Positions 10,004-18,979 of a stretch of DNA of 64,000 bases are shown here, piece by piece. Under the pieces are notes generated by a model that saw only the letters and a program-made list of their open reading frames with translations, searched no databases and had not been told where the DNA came from. The translations under genes and the position numbers were made by a program. Origin of the DNA: Prochlorococcus sp. AG-347-M15 (GTDB lineage Bacteria > Cyanobacteriota > Cyanobacteriia > PCC-6307 > Cyanobiaceae); assembly GCA_003281185.1 (NCBI GenBank), contig QCCS01000007.1, forward strand, positions 19,070 to 83,069. The letters are read 5' to 3'. Each line of letters begins with the position of its first letter. The first letter of the stretch is position 1.

Positions 10004-10177
10004 CTACTCTTCTTCTTCTTCTTCTTCGAGAGGATAAACAAATCCTTGAGCTTTCCCAGTTAAAACTGATTTACCTAAAGATATAGCTTTTTGAGCTGCT
10101 ATTGCTGCTTTTCCTTTCCAAACAGCGTGCCTTTGGTTCCTCTTGCTCTTTGATTTTTTCTTCTTTGGTACAGCCAT
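10004..10177 (-). CDS. rpmF: 50S ribosomal protein L32
   Basis: 57-aa [60 protein letters not shown]; missing from the ORF track because it is short. Confidence 0.93.
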   Translation of the reverse strand: MAVPKKKKSKSKRNQRHAVWKGKAAIAAQKAISLGKSVLTGKAQGFVYPLEEEEEEE

Positions 10178-10308
10178 TCTGTTTATTTATTTCCATATAA
10201 TAATATAACCTTTAACTGGTTATCTCCAAAACTTTTGAGTATATTTTGTTTATATACGTCAATTTTTTAAATAAGCATATATGCTTTATTAATCACTTAT
10301 AAAGATTA

Positions 10309-12063
10309 GTGTTTAGATCAAAATTCTCATATTCAGATTCTAAATCAAGTTATTCGGATCTTATAAAAGATATAGAGACGGGGAAAATAGAATCAATATT
10401 TTTCTATCCAAGGCAGAGAGAAATTGATGTTCTGTATAAAAATGGCGATAAATTTAAAATACCTATCCTTTACAACGATCAATTAGTCCTCGAAAAGGCT
10501 ACTGAAAATAAGGTAGATCTAACTATTAACAATAGTAGAAAAGAAGCCTCTGCTGCTAATTCATTTGCTTCAATAAGTCTTTTCCTGATTTTTATATTAG
10601 CTATAGCCTTAATCTTGCGGAGTACATCAAAATTGGCTTCTAGAGCTTTTGGTTTTACCAAAAATCAAGCTAAATTTGTAACTATTGATGATGTAGAAAC
10701 GAGATTTGATGATGTAGCTGGCGTCCCTGAAGCCGCTGAAGAATTAAAAGAGGTAATAGTATTTTTGAAAGAACCAAAGAAATTTGAAAATCTTGGAGCA
10801 AAAGTTCCTAAGGGAGTTCTTCTAATAGGCCCACCAGGAACAGGTAAAACATTATTAGCTAAAGCAATTGCTGGTGAATCAGGAGTGCCTTTTCTCTCAA
10901 TATCGGCATCAGAGTTTGTAGAACTTTTTGTTGGTGTTGGAGCAAGCCGAGTTCGTGATCTGTTCTCTAAGGCTAAGGAAAAATCACCTTGTATAATTTT
11001 CATTGATGAAATTGATTCCATTGGTAGGCAAAGAGGGTCTGGTATCGGAGGTGGAAATGATGAAAGAGAACAAACCCTTAATCAGCTTCTTACTGAATTA
11101 GATGGTTTTGCTGATAATTCTGGGATTATTGTTTTAGCCGCAACAAATAGACCAGATATTTTGGATGCAGCATTATTAAGACCAGGTAGATTTGATAGAA
11201 AAATTGAAGTAATGCTTCCAGATTTAGATGGAAGAAAAAAAATTCTTTCAGTTCACTCACTTTCTAAACCACTCTCAAACGAAGTTGACTTAGGATATTG
11301 GGCTTCTAGAACAGTTGGATTTTCGGGAGCAGATCTTGCAAATTTGATGAACGAGGCCGCCATTCACTGTGCTAGAGATGAATCTAAATTAATCAGTGAT
11401 CTTCATATAGAAAATGCTCTTGATAAAATTACCATTGGCCTGAGAAGTTCATTAATAACTTCTCCAAATATGAAAAAAATAATTGCTTATAACGAGGTCG
11501 GCAGAGCGATTGTATCTGCTGTCAGAAATGGAATTGAATCAGTTGATAAAATTACGATATTACCTAGATCTGGATCTATAGGAGGATATACAAAAATATG
11601 CCCTGACGAAGATGTAATTTCTAGTGGTTTGATTTCAAAAAAATTATTATTTTCAAAAATTGAAATTGCTCTAGCTGGAAGAGCAGCTGAAATGATAGTT
11701 TTTGGTGAAGGTGAAATTACACAATGCTCCTTAAAATATATCTCTTATGCGACAAAAATTGTAAGGGAAATGGTTACAAAATATGGATTTTCAATTATGG
11801 GTCCAATTTCAATGGATTCTGAAAATAATGAAATGTATTTAGGAGATGGATTATTTCGAAAAAAGCCTCTCATAGCAGAAAATACCAGTTCTAGAATAGA
11901 TAATGAAATCATAAATATTTCTAAAATTTCATTAAATAATTCAATAGAAATATTGAAAAAAAATAGAGTATTACTTGATAAATTAGTTGAGATACTTTTA
12001 AATCAAGAAACTATAGATAAAAAAGTTTTTAAATTAACAACTTCTAAATTGTTGAAAGTCTGA
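10309..12063 (+). CDS. FtsH-family AAA+ protein with degenerate protease site (FtsHi-like)
   Basis: 584 aa, GTG start; Walker A GPPGTGKT, Walker [17 protein letters not shown], pore [36 protein letters not shown] intact; HEXXH position reads NEVGR. Confidence 0.9.
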   Translation: MFRSKFSYSDSKSSYSDLIKDIETGKIESIFFYPRQREIDVLYKNGDKFKIPILYNDQLVLEKATENKVDLTINNSRKEASAANSFASISLFLIFILAIALILRSTSKLASRAFGFTKNQAKFVTIDDVETRFDDVAGVPEAAEELKEVIVFLKEPKKFENLGAKVPKGVLLIGPPGTGKTLLAKAIAGESGVPFLSISASEFVELFVGVGASRVRDLFSKAKEKSPCIIFIDEIDSIGRQRGSGIGGGNDEREQTLNQLLTELDGFADNSGIIVLAATNRPDILDAALLRPGRFDRKIEVMLPDLDGRKKILSVHSLSKPLSNEVDLGYWASRTVGFSGADLANLMNEAAIHCARDESKLISDLHIENALDKITIGLRSSLITSPNMKKIIAYNEVGRAIVSAVRNGIESVDKITILPRSGSIGGYTKICPDEDVISSGLISKKLLFSKIEIALAGRAAEMIVFGEGEITQCSLKYISYATKIVREMVTKYGFSIMGPISMDSENNEMYLGDGLFRKKPLIAENTSSRIDNEIINISKISLNNSIEILKKNRVLLDKLVEILLNQETIDKKVFKLTTSKLLKV

Positions 12064-12095
12064 TTTAATTGTTTTAAATTAAAAAAAATATTTTC

Positions 12096-12848
12096 TTGAT
12101 AATCACAAAAAATAAAACGAAATTATTAGTTACACTTTCATTTTTACTTATTCTTCCGTTTGTACAAAAACAATGGTTTAATTTGTATTCACTCAATATT
12201 AATGATATTTCCTTTTATTCAATCCTTTATTATTTGAGCGGTGCAATATGTCCATCTTTAGTGAGTTTAAACTCTTTAAAAAACTATACATACTATAATT
12301 TTAAAAAGGATAAAATCATTAATACGAAAATAATTAAAGGAAAAAGATTATTATTCTTAGTAGCAATAAATTTAATATTTCTTTCTTACTTAATAGCTGA
12401 TTATATATATATAAATTTTGATCTTATTTTTAATTTATTTCTTGAAGGAATTAATGTATCAAAACCGGATACTTTACAGTTAAGTTTTTTTATATTTTTA
12501 ATTTCTATCCTATTAATTTTTAGGAAATCTAGGTTTCTTTTAAAAAAAGTAATATTGGTAAATTTTATTTTGATTTCTCTCTATCTTTGGCATCTTCAAA
12601 TTAATAATATTAGTGTTGACGATCAGTTTCATATTTATAGATATTTTGGTTTAAATGACTTGAATTTAATTAATCTTTTTATCCTAGTCGCAATAGAAAT
12701 TTCTTTTTATACGTGGTCTTTTTTATCATATAAGACTAATTTGAGCGATTGGATCGTGGCCAAACCTCAAAAAAGGGATGTTACCCCTTTTTTGAATATA
12801 CTTATTTTTTATTTTTTTATAATTATTTACTACTCAAAACTTACTTAA
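12096..12848 (+). CDS. Hypothetical polytopic membrane protein
   Basis: 250 aa, multiple hydrophobic segments; family not identified. Confidence 0.6.
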   Translation: MIITKNKTKLLVTLSFLLILPFVQKQWFNLYSLNINDISFYSILYYLSGAICPSLVSLNSLKNYTYYNFKKDKIINTKIIKGKRLLFLVAINLIFLSYLIADYIYINFDLIFNLFLEGINVSKPDTLQLSFFIFLISILLIFRKSRFLLKKVILVNFILISLYLWHLQINNISVDDQFHIYRYFGLNDLNLINLFILVAIEISFYTWSFLSYKTNLSDWIVAKPQKRDVTPFLNILIFYFFIIIYYSKLT

Positions 12849-12863
12849 ATGTTTCTAATCCTT

Positions 12864-13448
12864 CTATAGCGCAGAAAAATATTCCTTACTACCTTTAGGG
12901 TCCTCTAACATTGTTTTCTCACCGGGGGTCCAGTTTGCTGGACATACTTCATCAGGGTTTGCCGCAACGTATTGATAACCTTGAAGAATCCTTAGTGTTT
13001 CGTCAACATTTCTGCCTACAGGAGCTTTGTTAACAGTAGTATGCATAACTACTCCTTCAGGATTGATAAGAAATAATCCTCTATCGGCCTCGCCATCATC
13101 ATTAAGAACATTGTATGCCTGGCAAATTTGCCTTTTTAAGTCAGAAACTAAAGGGTAGTTAATGTCACCTATTCCACCTTCATTTCTTGGGGTTTGTATC
13201 CAAGCCAAATGACAGTGTTTGCTATCAACTGATACCCCAAGTATTTCCGTATTAAGAGCTGAGAAATCTTGGTATCTATCACTAAATGCAGTGATTTCAG
13301 TTGGACATACAAATGTAAAATCTAGTGGGTAAAAGAATAAAACAACCCATTTACCTCTTAGACCTGAAAGTGTAATCTCCTTAAACTCTTGATCATATAC
13401 TGCTGTAGCACTAAAATCTGGTGCTTCTTGGCCAACTCTTAAGCTCAT
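12864..13448 (-). CDS. 2-Cys peroxiredoxin (AhpC/Prx1 type)
   Basis: 194 aa; [22 protein letters not shown] peroxidatic Cys and [11 protein letters not shown] resolving Cys. Confidence 0.95.
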   Translation of the reverse strand: MSLRVGQEAPDFSATAVYDQEFKEITLSGLRGKWVVLFFYPLDFTFVCPTEITAFSDRYQDFSALNTEILGVSVDSKHCHLAWIQTPRNEGGIGDINYPLVSDLKRQICQAYNVLNDDGEADRGLFLINPEGVVMHTTVNKAPVGRNVDETLRILQGYQYVAANPDEVCPANWTPGEKTMLEDPKGSKEYFSAL

Positions 13449-13749
13449 GAAAAAATTTGTCCTTATTGAAATTATGAATGGTCTTAATGACCGTATTAAG
13501 TATTATAATTTTATAAATAATGAATTAGCAAGTTTTTTTTTATACAATGAAATGGCATTATTCCTTTACTAGGAAATTTACAATTTTGAACCATAATAAA
13601 CTTATAAAAAATCTCAAAAAGGAGTTAATTAAATATCCCATTAATAGGCTTGATCAAAAAAATTCAAATTAAAAGAAATTTAATCTTTTTTAAGATTCCT
13701 TTAAATTCAACTCTCTATAATAAGTAATATTTTTTATTATTTTTCAATT

Positions 13750-13908
13750 ATGGCTAAATATATTGAAAGACTAAAGGATAAAGTTAAAATAAAAAAATTT
13801 GATAGTAATCAACCTATTGGAGCTTGGATTTTCGTTATAATATTAAATATAGTTGGATTTGCGGGCTATTTTTACTTAAAAGTTAACCATATACAACTAG
13901 GTAGTTAA
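13750..13908 (+). CDS. Small membrane protein, hypothetical
   Basis: 52-aa ORF MAKYIERLKDKVKIKKFDSNQPIGAWIFVIILNIVGFAGYFYLKVNHIQLGS with one TM. Confidence 0.5.
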   Translation: MAKYIERLKDKVKIKKFDSNQPIGAWIFVIILNIVGFAGYFYLKVNHIQLGS

Positions 13909-13912
13909 AAAA

Positions 13913-14134
13913 TCATCTTATTTCCTTTTTAATTGATCGACAAAAATTTTTTAGTCTTTCATTTCTCGTTAAGTCAGGTAATGTCCAAATTGATTCTGTT
14001 TCAGGTAATGGATCTTTGCTCCATTCTTTGAATTCTTCCATTATCGATGCATTATTTAATTTTGATGTAGAGTTCTTACATTTTTTTAAATACTTTCTTA
14101 TCACTGTAAGATTTGCCTCAATATATTCCCTCAT
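13913..14134 (-). CDS. Hypothetical protein
   Basis: 73-aa ORF, intergenic, not antisense to a known gene. Confidence 0.5.
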   Translation of the reverse strand: MREYIEANLTVIRKYLKKCKNSTSKLNNASIMEEFKEWSKDPLPETESIWTLPDLTRNERLKNFCRSIKKEIR

Positions 14135-14197
14135 AGTAATTACATAGACTTATATCAATTTATCATCTTGCAAGTTCTTATTTAAAGAAAAGTTTAA

Positions 14198-14368
14198 TTA
14201 GACATTTTGTACTGCTTGAAAAAGTCCAAACGAATAACCGCCTATTAAAATCCAGCCAAGTACACTTGATATTATTGTAGATCTTCTATTGTGTCTCCTT
14301 AAAGCTGATTCAATCATTTCATTAACTTCATCTCTATTAAGGTATTCTTTTTTAGAATTTTTTTTCAT
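14198..14368 (-). CDS. Small membrane protein, hypothetical
   Basis: 56-aa ORF MKKNSKKEYLNRDEVNEMIESALRRHNRRSTIISSVLGWILIGGYSFGLFQAVQNV. Confidence 0.5.
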   Translation of the reverse strand: MKKNSKKEYLNRDEVNEMIESALRRHNRRSTIISSVLGWILIGGYSFGLFQAVQNV

Positions 14369-14564
14369 TTTTTTCTTTTTACAATAAACGAATTTATGAG
14401 AAAGTGAGCTTATGATTTTTACCTATTAGTAAGAGTTTTATTTTTTAACTGTTTAAAAATATTTTTTTTATTTATCATTAAATACATTATGAAATTTTAA
14501 GAGTAATTTATAAAATTTTAAGATAAAGTAATTAAATTGAAGGACCATAGTTTTTTTACAAAAA

Positions 14565-14750
14565 ATGAATATTAAAGATAAATCTGTTTTAGATATGCTT
14601 AATAAACTTATTGCGATTAATAGGCTAAATAAAACTCAAATTCTTCAAATGGTGAATTTAGTTTCAATATCAAATAATATCAATGATTTAAATGATAATT
14701 TGAAATGGGAAAGTTCTAAATCATTTCATCAAAATATTTCTAATTCATAA
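14565..14750 (+). CDS. Hypothetical small protein
   Basis: 61-aa ORF with no overlapping gene. Confidence 0.35.
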   Translation: MNIKDKSVLDMLNKLIAINRLNKTQILQMVNLVSISNNINDLNDNLKWESSKSFHQNISNS

Positions 14751-14860
14751 AAACATATACGCATTATTTGATAGTTATGGATTCTTGAAATTTATAGATA
14801 GAGATAATTAATAGTTAAATGAATTAAAAAAGAATTTTATAAATAATTTATATAAATTAT

Positions 14861-15121
14861 TTAAATAAATTTCCTATAAGAATTTTTCTTATAAGAAACT
14901 TGCTCTTGATTTTTATAATTATATGTTGTTTTATTATCCCTGCTAAATGATTTAATTATTATTGTAGAAGTGATTATTATTATTAGTATGATTAATAAAT
15001 CTCCAATAGTAATCCCTCTCTCCTTAAGATTCATAATAAAACGTATATTTTTCTTAAATATAGCCTTTTTTATTTGATAAACTAATATTTTTAACAAACG
15101 TGCTAAATATATATTAAGCAA
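14861..15121 (-). CDS. Hypothetical small membrane protein
   Basis: 86-aa ORF with one TM (IGDLLIILIIIITSTIIIKSF); the start may be the internal MNLKERGITIG. Confidence 0.35.
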   Translation of the reverse strand: MLNIYLARLLKILVYQIKKAIFKKNIRFIMNLKERGITIGDLLIILIIIITSTIIIKSFSRDNKTTYNYKNQEQVSYKKNSYRKFI

Positions 15122-15195
15122 ATATAAAATTAATATAAAAAAATTAAGACTATAATCTTTTGAGTCATATAAAAAAAAATAGATAGATTACTTAT

Positions 15196-15375
15196 ATGGA
15201 AGTCAAAAAAATTTTTAATAGCTCTAAAAATCCTTATTTTTTTTCTAAAGAGATGATTATCACAAAGAAATCACTTAACGAAAATCAACTCAAATTTACT
15301 TATCAAAAACAGTTAATCTCAGATCTAGATCATAAGCACAAAGAATGGTCAAAATCGATTGAAAGTAAATTTTAA
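15196..15375 (+). CDS. Hypothetical small protein
   Basis: 59-aa ORF MEVKKIFNSSKNPYFFSKEMIITKKSLNENQLKFTYQKQLISDLDHKHKEWSKSIESKF. Confidence 0.35.
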   Translation: MEVKKIFNSSKNPYFFSKEMIITKKSLNENQLKFTYQKQLISDLDHKHKEWSKSIESKF

Positions 15376-15524
15376 AAGCTTTCGTCGATTATTTTTAAAA
15401 GTTTATTTCTTTTATTTGTATTTTTCTCTTCCCAATAAAGTGTTACTTCATCATTAATGATAGGTTTTGCTTCATAAGCTAGATACCAAAGAATAAAACC
15501 GGCAGGAAATATTAAAATATGCAT
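15372..15524 (-). CDS. Hypothetical small membrane-anchored protein
   Basis: 50-aa ORF MHILIFPAGFILWYLAYEAKPIINDEVTLYWEEKNTNKRNKLLKIIDESF; overlaps the convergent small ORF by 4 bp. Confidence 0.4.
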   Translation of the reverse strand: MHILIFPAGFILWYLAYEAKPIINDEVTLYWEEKNTNKRNKLLKIIDESF

Positions 15525-15574
15525 AGCATGATTAGTTGACTTAAATTAAATATAGTGCAACACTTATATTATGC

Positions 15575-15586
15575 AAGTGTGACACT
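15575..15586. repeat. Left arm of exact 12-bp inverted repeat (AAGTGTGACACT) flanking the RHH gene; candidate operator
   Basis: aagtgtgacact; exact reverse complement of agtgtcacactt at 15964-15975. Confidence 0.6.
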
Positions 15587-15598
15587 AATTTTTTAATT

Positions 15599-15961
15599 AT
15601 GCCCTCTCCGAGGAAAAGAATTGGTTTTTTGCCAAGTGAAGAAGTTCATGAAATTATTGAAAAATTGTGCGCAGCTAATGAATTTAGTCAGTCAAAAGTC
15701 ACAGGTTTATTGGTCGAAGAAGCTTTGAGGTCTCGAGGAGTATTAAATAAATCTTTTGGTCAAAATAATATTGAAAACATTGATATGATAAATTTTTCTT
15801 TCCGTAAAGAAACATTTACTGAAAATAATAAATCTAATCGTAATATGGACGATTATGCTGTTAATAAAAAAGTATTATCTGATGATATCAAAATGATGTA
15901 TGAATTTATTGAGTTTAAGTATTTTAAGAAAGTTATGAAGAATAATAATATTTTTGAATAA
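15599..15961 (+). CDS. Putative ribbon-helix-helix (CopG-like) DNA-binding protein
   Basis: 120 aa; N-terminus MPSPRKRIGFLPSEEVHEIIEKLCAANEFSQSKVTGLLVEEALRSRGVL fits a beta-alpha-alpha RHH fold. Confidence 0.6.
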   Translation: MPSPRKRIGFLPSEEVHEIIEKLCAANEFSQSKVTGLLVEEALRSRGVLNKSFGQNNIENIDMINFSFRKETFTENNKSNRNMDDYAVNKKVLSDDIKMMYEFIEFKYFKKVMKNNNIFE

Positions 15962-15963
15962 AA

Positions 15964-15975
15964 AGTGTCACACTT
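15964..15975. repeat. Right arm of exact 12-bp inverted repeat (AGTGTCACACTT)
   Basis: Starts 3 nt after the RHH gene stop codon; exact inverted copy of 15575-15586. Confidence 0.6.
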
Positions 15976-16098
15976 CTAACTTCTATATAAGATTATTTTT
16001 CTATAAAATTTATAAATTAAGGAATAATAAAAATCTTTGACTATTTCTAATCAACTTCTTAAAGAGAAATCCAAAATAAATTGAATCTTTAAAAATTC

Positions 16099-16139
16099 AG
16101 CGGACTAAATCCTCGTGGAGATATGAACCTTAGCCCGCT
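16099..16139. other. Candidate structured RNA or hairpin
   Basis: AGCGGaCTAA...TTAGcCCGCT stem with inner TCC/GGA pairing, GC-rich against an AT-rich background, followed by an A-rich tract on the + strand. Confidence 0.35.
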
Positions 16140-16227
16140 TTAAAAAAATAGCAATAAAAAAATATTAATACAATAAGTATGTAAATTTACTTTTGATTTA
16201 AAATAAAAATATAAAAACTAAATATAA

Positions 16228-16380
16228 ATGGCAATAAGTGAATTAAATGAAGACACACATGATCAAATATGTGATCTTCTTGAAAATTTTCAGCAAATAG
16301 AGAAACTTAAAAATAAAGATATACGAATTTTGCTTGATAAGATAGTTAGAAAATATGGAGGAAAAGTAGTAAGTAAATGA
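16228..16380 (+). CDS. Hypothetical small protein
   Basis: 50-aa ORF MAISELNEDTHDQICDLLENFQQIEKLKNKDIRILLDKIVRKYGGKVVSK; ATGA overlap with the next reading frame. Confidence 0.45.
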   Translation: MAISELNEDTHDQICDLLENFQQIEKLKNKDIRILLDKIVRKYGGKVVSK

Positions 16381-16765
16381 AACCCTTATTAATCCCATTA
16401 TTAGCTTTTCTTGCTTTATTAAATGTTGTTCTTAGCTCACATTTGAATAATCAGAGAAAACTTATAGTCACCTCAGAAAACACTAAGGAATTTATCGAGT
16501 TGGCAAAATACCTAATGATAATGATGTAGTTAAATTTTCAGCATATTGGTGTCCTAATTGCCTTAATCTAAGTGAACTATTTGGTAAGCAAGCACATAGT
16601 CAACTTAATGTAGTTGAATGTGCAAGAGATGGTATAAACAGCCAAACTCAATTTTGCATTGATAAAAAAAATAAAGGGTTTCCGATATGGAAAATTACTG
16701 GAAAATTAATTTTAGGTATACTTTCCTTAAAATAGTTATCAAATTTGACTGGATTTAAGAATTAA
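16377..16765 (+). pseudogene. Thioredoxin-fold protein gene with frameshift and in-frame stop
   Basis: Frame 1 gives MKPLLIPLLAFLALLNVVLSSHLNNQRKLIVTSENTKEFIELAKYL; shifting frame at about 16513 continues NDNDVVKFSAYWCPNCLNLSELFGKQAHSQLNVVECARDGINSQTQFCIDKKNKGFPIWKITGKLILGILSLK, then TAG (16733-16735), then LSNLTGFKN and TAA. Confidence 0.65.
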
Positions 16766-16790
16766 GTAAAAAAATTGAGAATATTAATGT

Positions 16791-16940
16791 TTAGATATTA
16801 AAAGTTAATTCTTGAGCCCCTTTCATACAACCACCAGCTGGATAATTAATTACTTTTCTTGAAATTAATCCAATACTTGTAGCAACTATTAAGATAGCCA
16901 CTAAAGCTTTGGATCTTTTGCTTGAGATGAAATACATCAT
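16791..16940 (-). CDS. Hypothetical small protein
   Basis: 49-aa ORF MMYFISSKRSKALVAILIVATSIGLISRKVINYPAGGCMKGAQELTFNI. Confidence 0.45.
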   Translation of the reverse strand: MMYFISSKRSKALVAILIVATSIGLISRKVINYPAGGCMKGAQELTFNI

Positions 16941-17465
16941 TGATTAAATATAATTTTTAAATAGTAGGGATTATGAGACTTTTATGTGGATTTTTGTTTT
17001 TTAAATAAACTTTATAGTAACTCTAAATTTATAATTTTTTAAATATAAGATATCTTGAAAATCTTTTACTAATAAATTCTTGTATATCTATTTTTCATCA
17101 TTCTTAGTCTGTATTTGACATTCTTTTATTATTAAAAAGGTACTATTCTTTTTTTTATGAAATATAACAATTTTAATATCACTCAAGGAATAGCTTTGTT
17201 ACTTTTGAAACCATTAAATTTACCCGTTAACTACACCCTTAATCTCATAATTTATATAACGAACCCTCGCAACAATATTGGTTACTAAGAGTCTTACCAA
17301 ACCGGATTGGTTCTCCTCCAACCTTGAGCGATTGATTTTTTCCATTCATCATAAGCTTTATTAAACTTTTACTTTTTCTCTTTTTGTCATTAGATATGTT
17401 TATTTTCATGAAACACCAAGAATGCCTCCTGAGTCAATAAACATATATTCAAAATCTTGCTTATT

Positions 17466-17753
17466 TTATGTTTTCTCAATCGGAGCCATTGTTAATCCTT
17501 TGCTGAAGAGTTGCTCATGATACAGCTCTGCCTGTTCAAGATTACCTCTCCATACTTCCGCAGATCCTGTCTTGTCAATTTTGATGGTTAGTTCCCATGC
17601 TCTTTTTTCACTCATATGTGGGATTATTGTTAGAAGACAATTTGCTACATGTTTGAAAGTATTAAAACTATCATCAAGAACTATTATTCTTGCTTCTGGA
17701 TATTTTGCTTTAGATTTCTTTTGATCTAAGACTGTACTGAGTGAATTAAACAT
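17466..17753 (-). CDS. clpS: ATP-dependent Clp protease adaptor ClpS
   Basis: 95 aa; IIVLDDSFNTFKHVANCLLTIIPHMSEKRAWELTIKI...AELYHEQLFSKGLTMAPIEK. Confidence 0.92.
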   Translation of the reverse strand: MFNSLSTVLDQKKSKAKYPEARIIVLDDSFNTFKHVANCLLTIIPHMSEKRAWELTIKIDKTGSAEVWRGNLEQAELYHEQLFSKGLTMAPIEKT

Positions 17754-17820
17754 TAGTGCCTGTTATAGTTTAAGTCAATTAAAAATTTCACCTATGTTCT
17801 TCAATTGAAAAGTATTAAAA

Positions 17821-17894
<74 letters not shown>

Positions 17895-17923
17895 ATGGGA
17901 ATATTGTAAGGCATTGGTTGTAC

Positions 17924-18406
17924 TTAATTATCATTTTGAAAATTTATTTGTTTGTGTGCCTCATATATCGCAATACCACATGCTACAGAAAGGTTTAGAC
18001 TCCTAACACCTTTTTGACCATTGTTTCCATCTTGTAAATTCGGCATAAATATTGATATTAAAAATTCGCTTTTATCAATAATACAATTTGGCAATCCTGA
18101 ATCTTCTCTCCCAAATAGCAAAATATCATCTTGCTTAAATTTAAAATCATTCAAATATATACCATTTTTTTTACTAAAAGAAATGATTCTTTTCGTAGCC
18201 TTTGACACCAAAAATTTATCAAAATTCTCAAACTTATTAACAGTAACTAGAGGCCAATAGTCTAATCCAGCTCTTTTTAAATATTTATCTTCTAGTTTAA
18301 AACCCAAGGGCTCTATTAGATTAAGAGGGATATTAAATGCAGCACATGATCTGGCAATATTACCAGTATTTTGTGGGATTCTAGGTTCAAAAAGAGCAAC
18401 TTCCAA
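17924..18406 (-). CDS. trmL: tRNA (cytidine(34)-2'-O)-methyltransferase, SPOUT family
   Basis: 160 aa; VALFEPRIPQNTGNIARSCAAFNIPLNLIEPLGF...LLFGREDSGLP...GVRSLNLSVACGIAIYEA. Confidence 0.9.
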   Translation of the reverse strand: MEVALFEPRIPQNTGNIARSCAAFNIPLNLIEPLGFKLEDKYLKRAGLDYWPLVTVNKFENFDKFLVSKATKRIISFSKKNGIYLNDFKFKQDDILLFGREDSGLPNCIIDKSEFLISIFMPNLQDGNNGQKGVRSLNLSVACGIAIYEAHKQINFQNDN

Positions 18407-18408
18407 TT

Positions 18409-18969
18409 TTAAGTAGGTATTTCAATACTTATTTCATCTATTTTGATTGCTCTGCCGTTTATAGCAAGCCAATTATCTTTTGATATATTGGTTATTCTCT
18501 TTTGAAGCTCGCCGATTCTTTCAATATAAGTATTCCCAATTTTATATTCAGAGACCAAGCTCCAACCTACTTGTTCTCCAACAAGAAATGTTAAGCTTTT
18601 TCTTTTCATTAAGAGACTTGTAAGTGAATTCATTTTTGTTGACCATTCATTTTCTTCCTTTCCAATACTTTCCATAACAAATCCGCCAATAGAATCTATT
18701 AATAATGGTCCTTCTTCCTTCTTTAATGTGTTTAATAGATCTGTAGTTTCTATTAATTTCCAATCTTTCGGCCTTCTTTTTCGATGTAAATTAATTTTAT
18801 TTTGCCATTCTTTATCATCAACATTGAGTTCAGATAAAGCCACATATGACAAATTTTTTACGCTTTTTGCAAGATGCTCTGCGAATTCACTTTTACCACT
18901 CTTCGTCCCCCCTGTAATAAAAATTAAATTTGATAAATAATTACTAGTACTTAAATTGTTGGTATTCAT
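18409..18969 (-). CDS. cobU: Adenosylcobinamide kinase / adenosylcobinamide-phosphate guanylyltransferase
   Basis: 186 aa; FITGGTKSGKSEFAEHLA P-loop, HRKRRPKDWKLIET, LVGEQVGWSLVSEYKIG. Confidence 0.85.
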   Translation of the reverse strand: MNTNNLSTSNYLSNLIFITGGTKSGKSEFAEHLAKSVKNLSYVALSELNVDDKEWQNKINLHRKRRPKDWKLIETTDLLNTLKKEEGPLLIDSIGGFVMESIGKEENEWSTKMNSLTSLLMKRKSLTFLVGEQVGWSLVSEYKIGNTYIERIGELQKRITNISKDNWLAINGRAIKIDEISIEIPT

Positions 18970-18979
18970 AAATTCTCTT

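Noticed and set aside
10001-10030. TCT/CTT triplet microsatellite
   Set aside because: It encodes the poly-Glu tail of ribosomal protein L32, so it is explained by coding sequence.
10479-11021. Minus-strand ORFs 10479..10661 and 10665..11021
   Set aside because: Antisense to the FtsH-like AAA+ gene.
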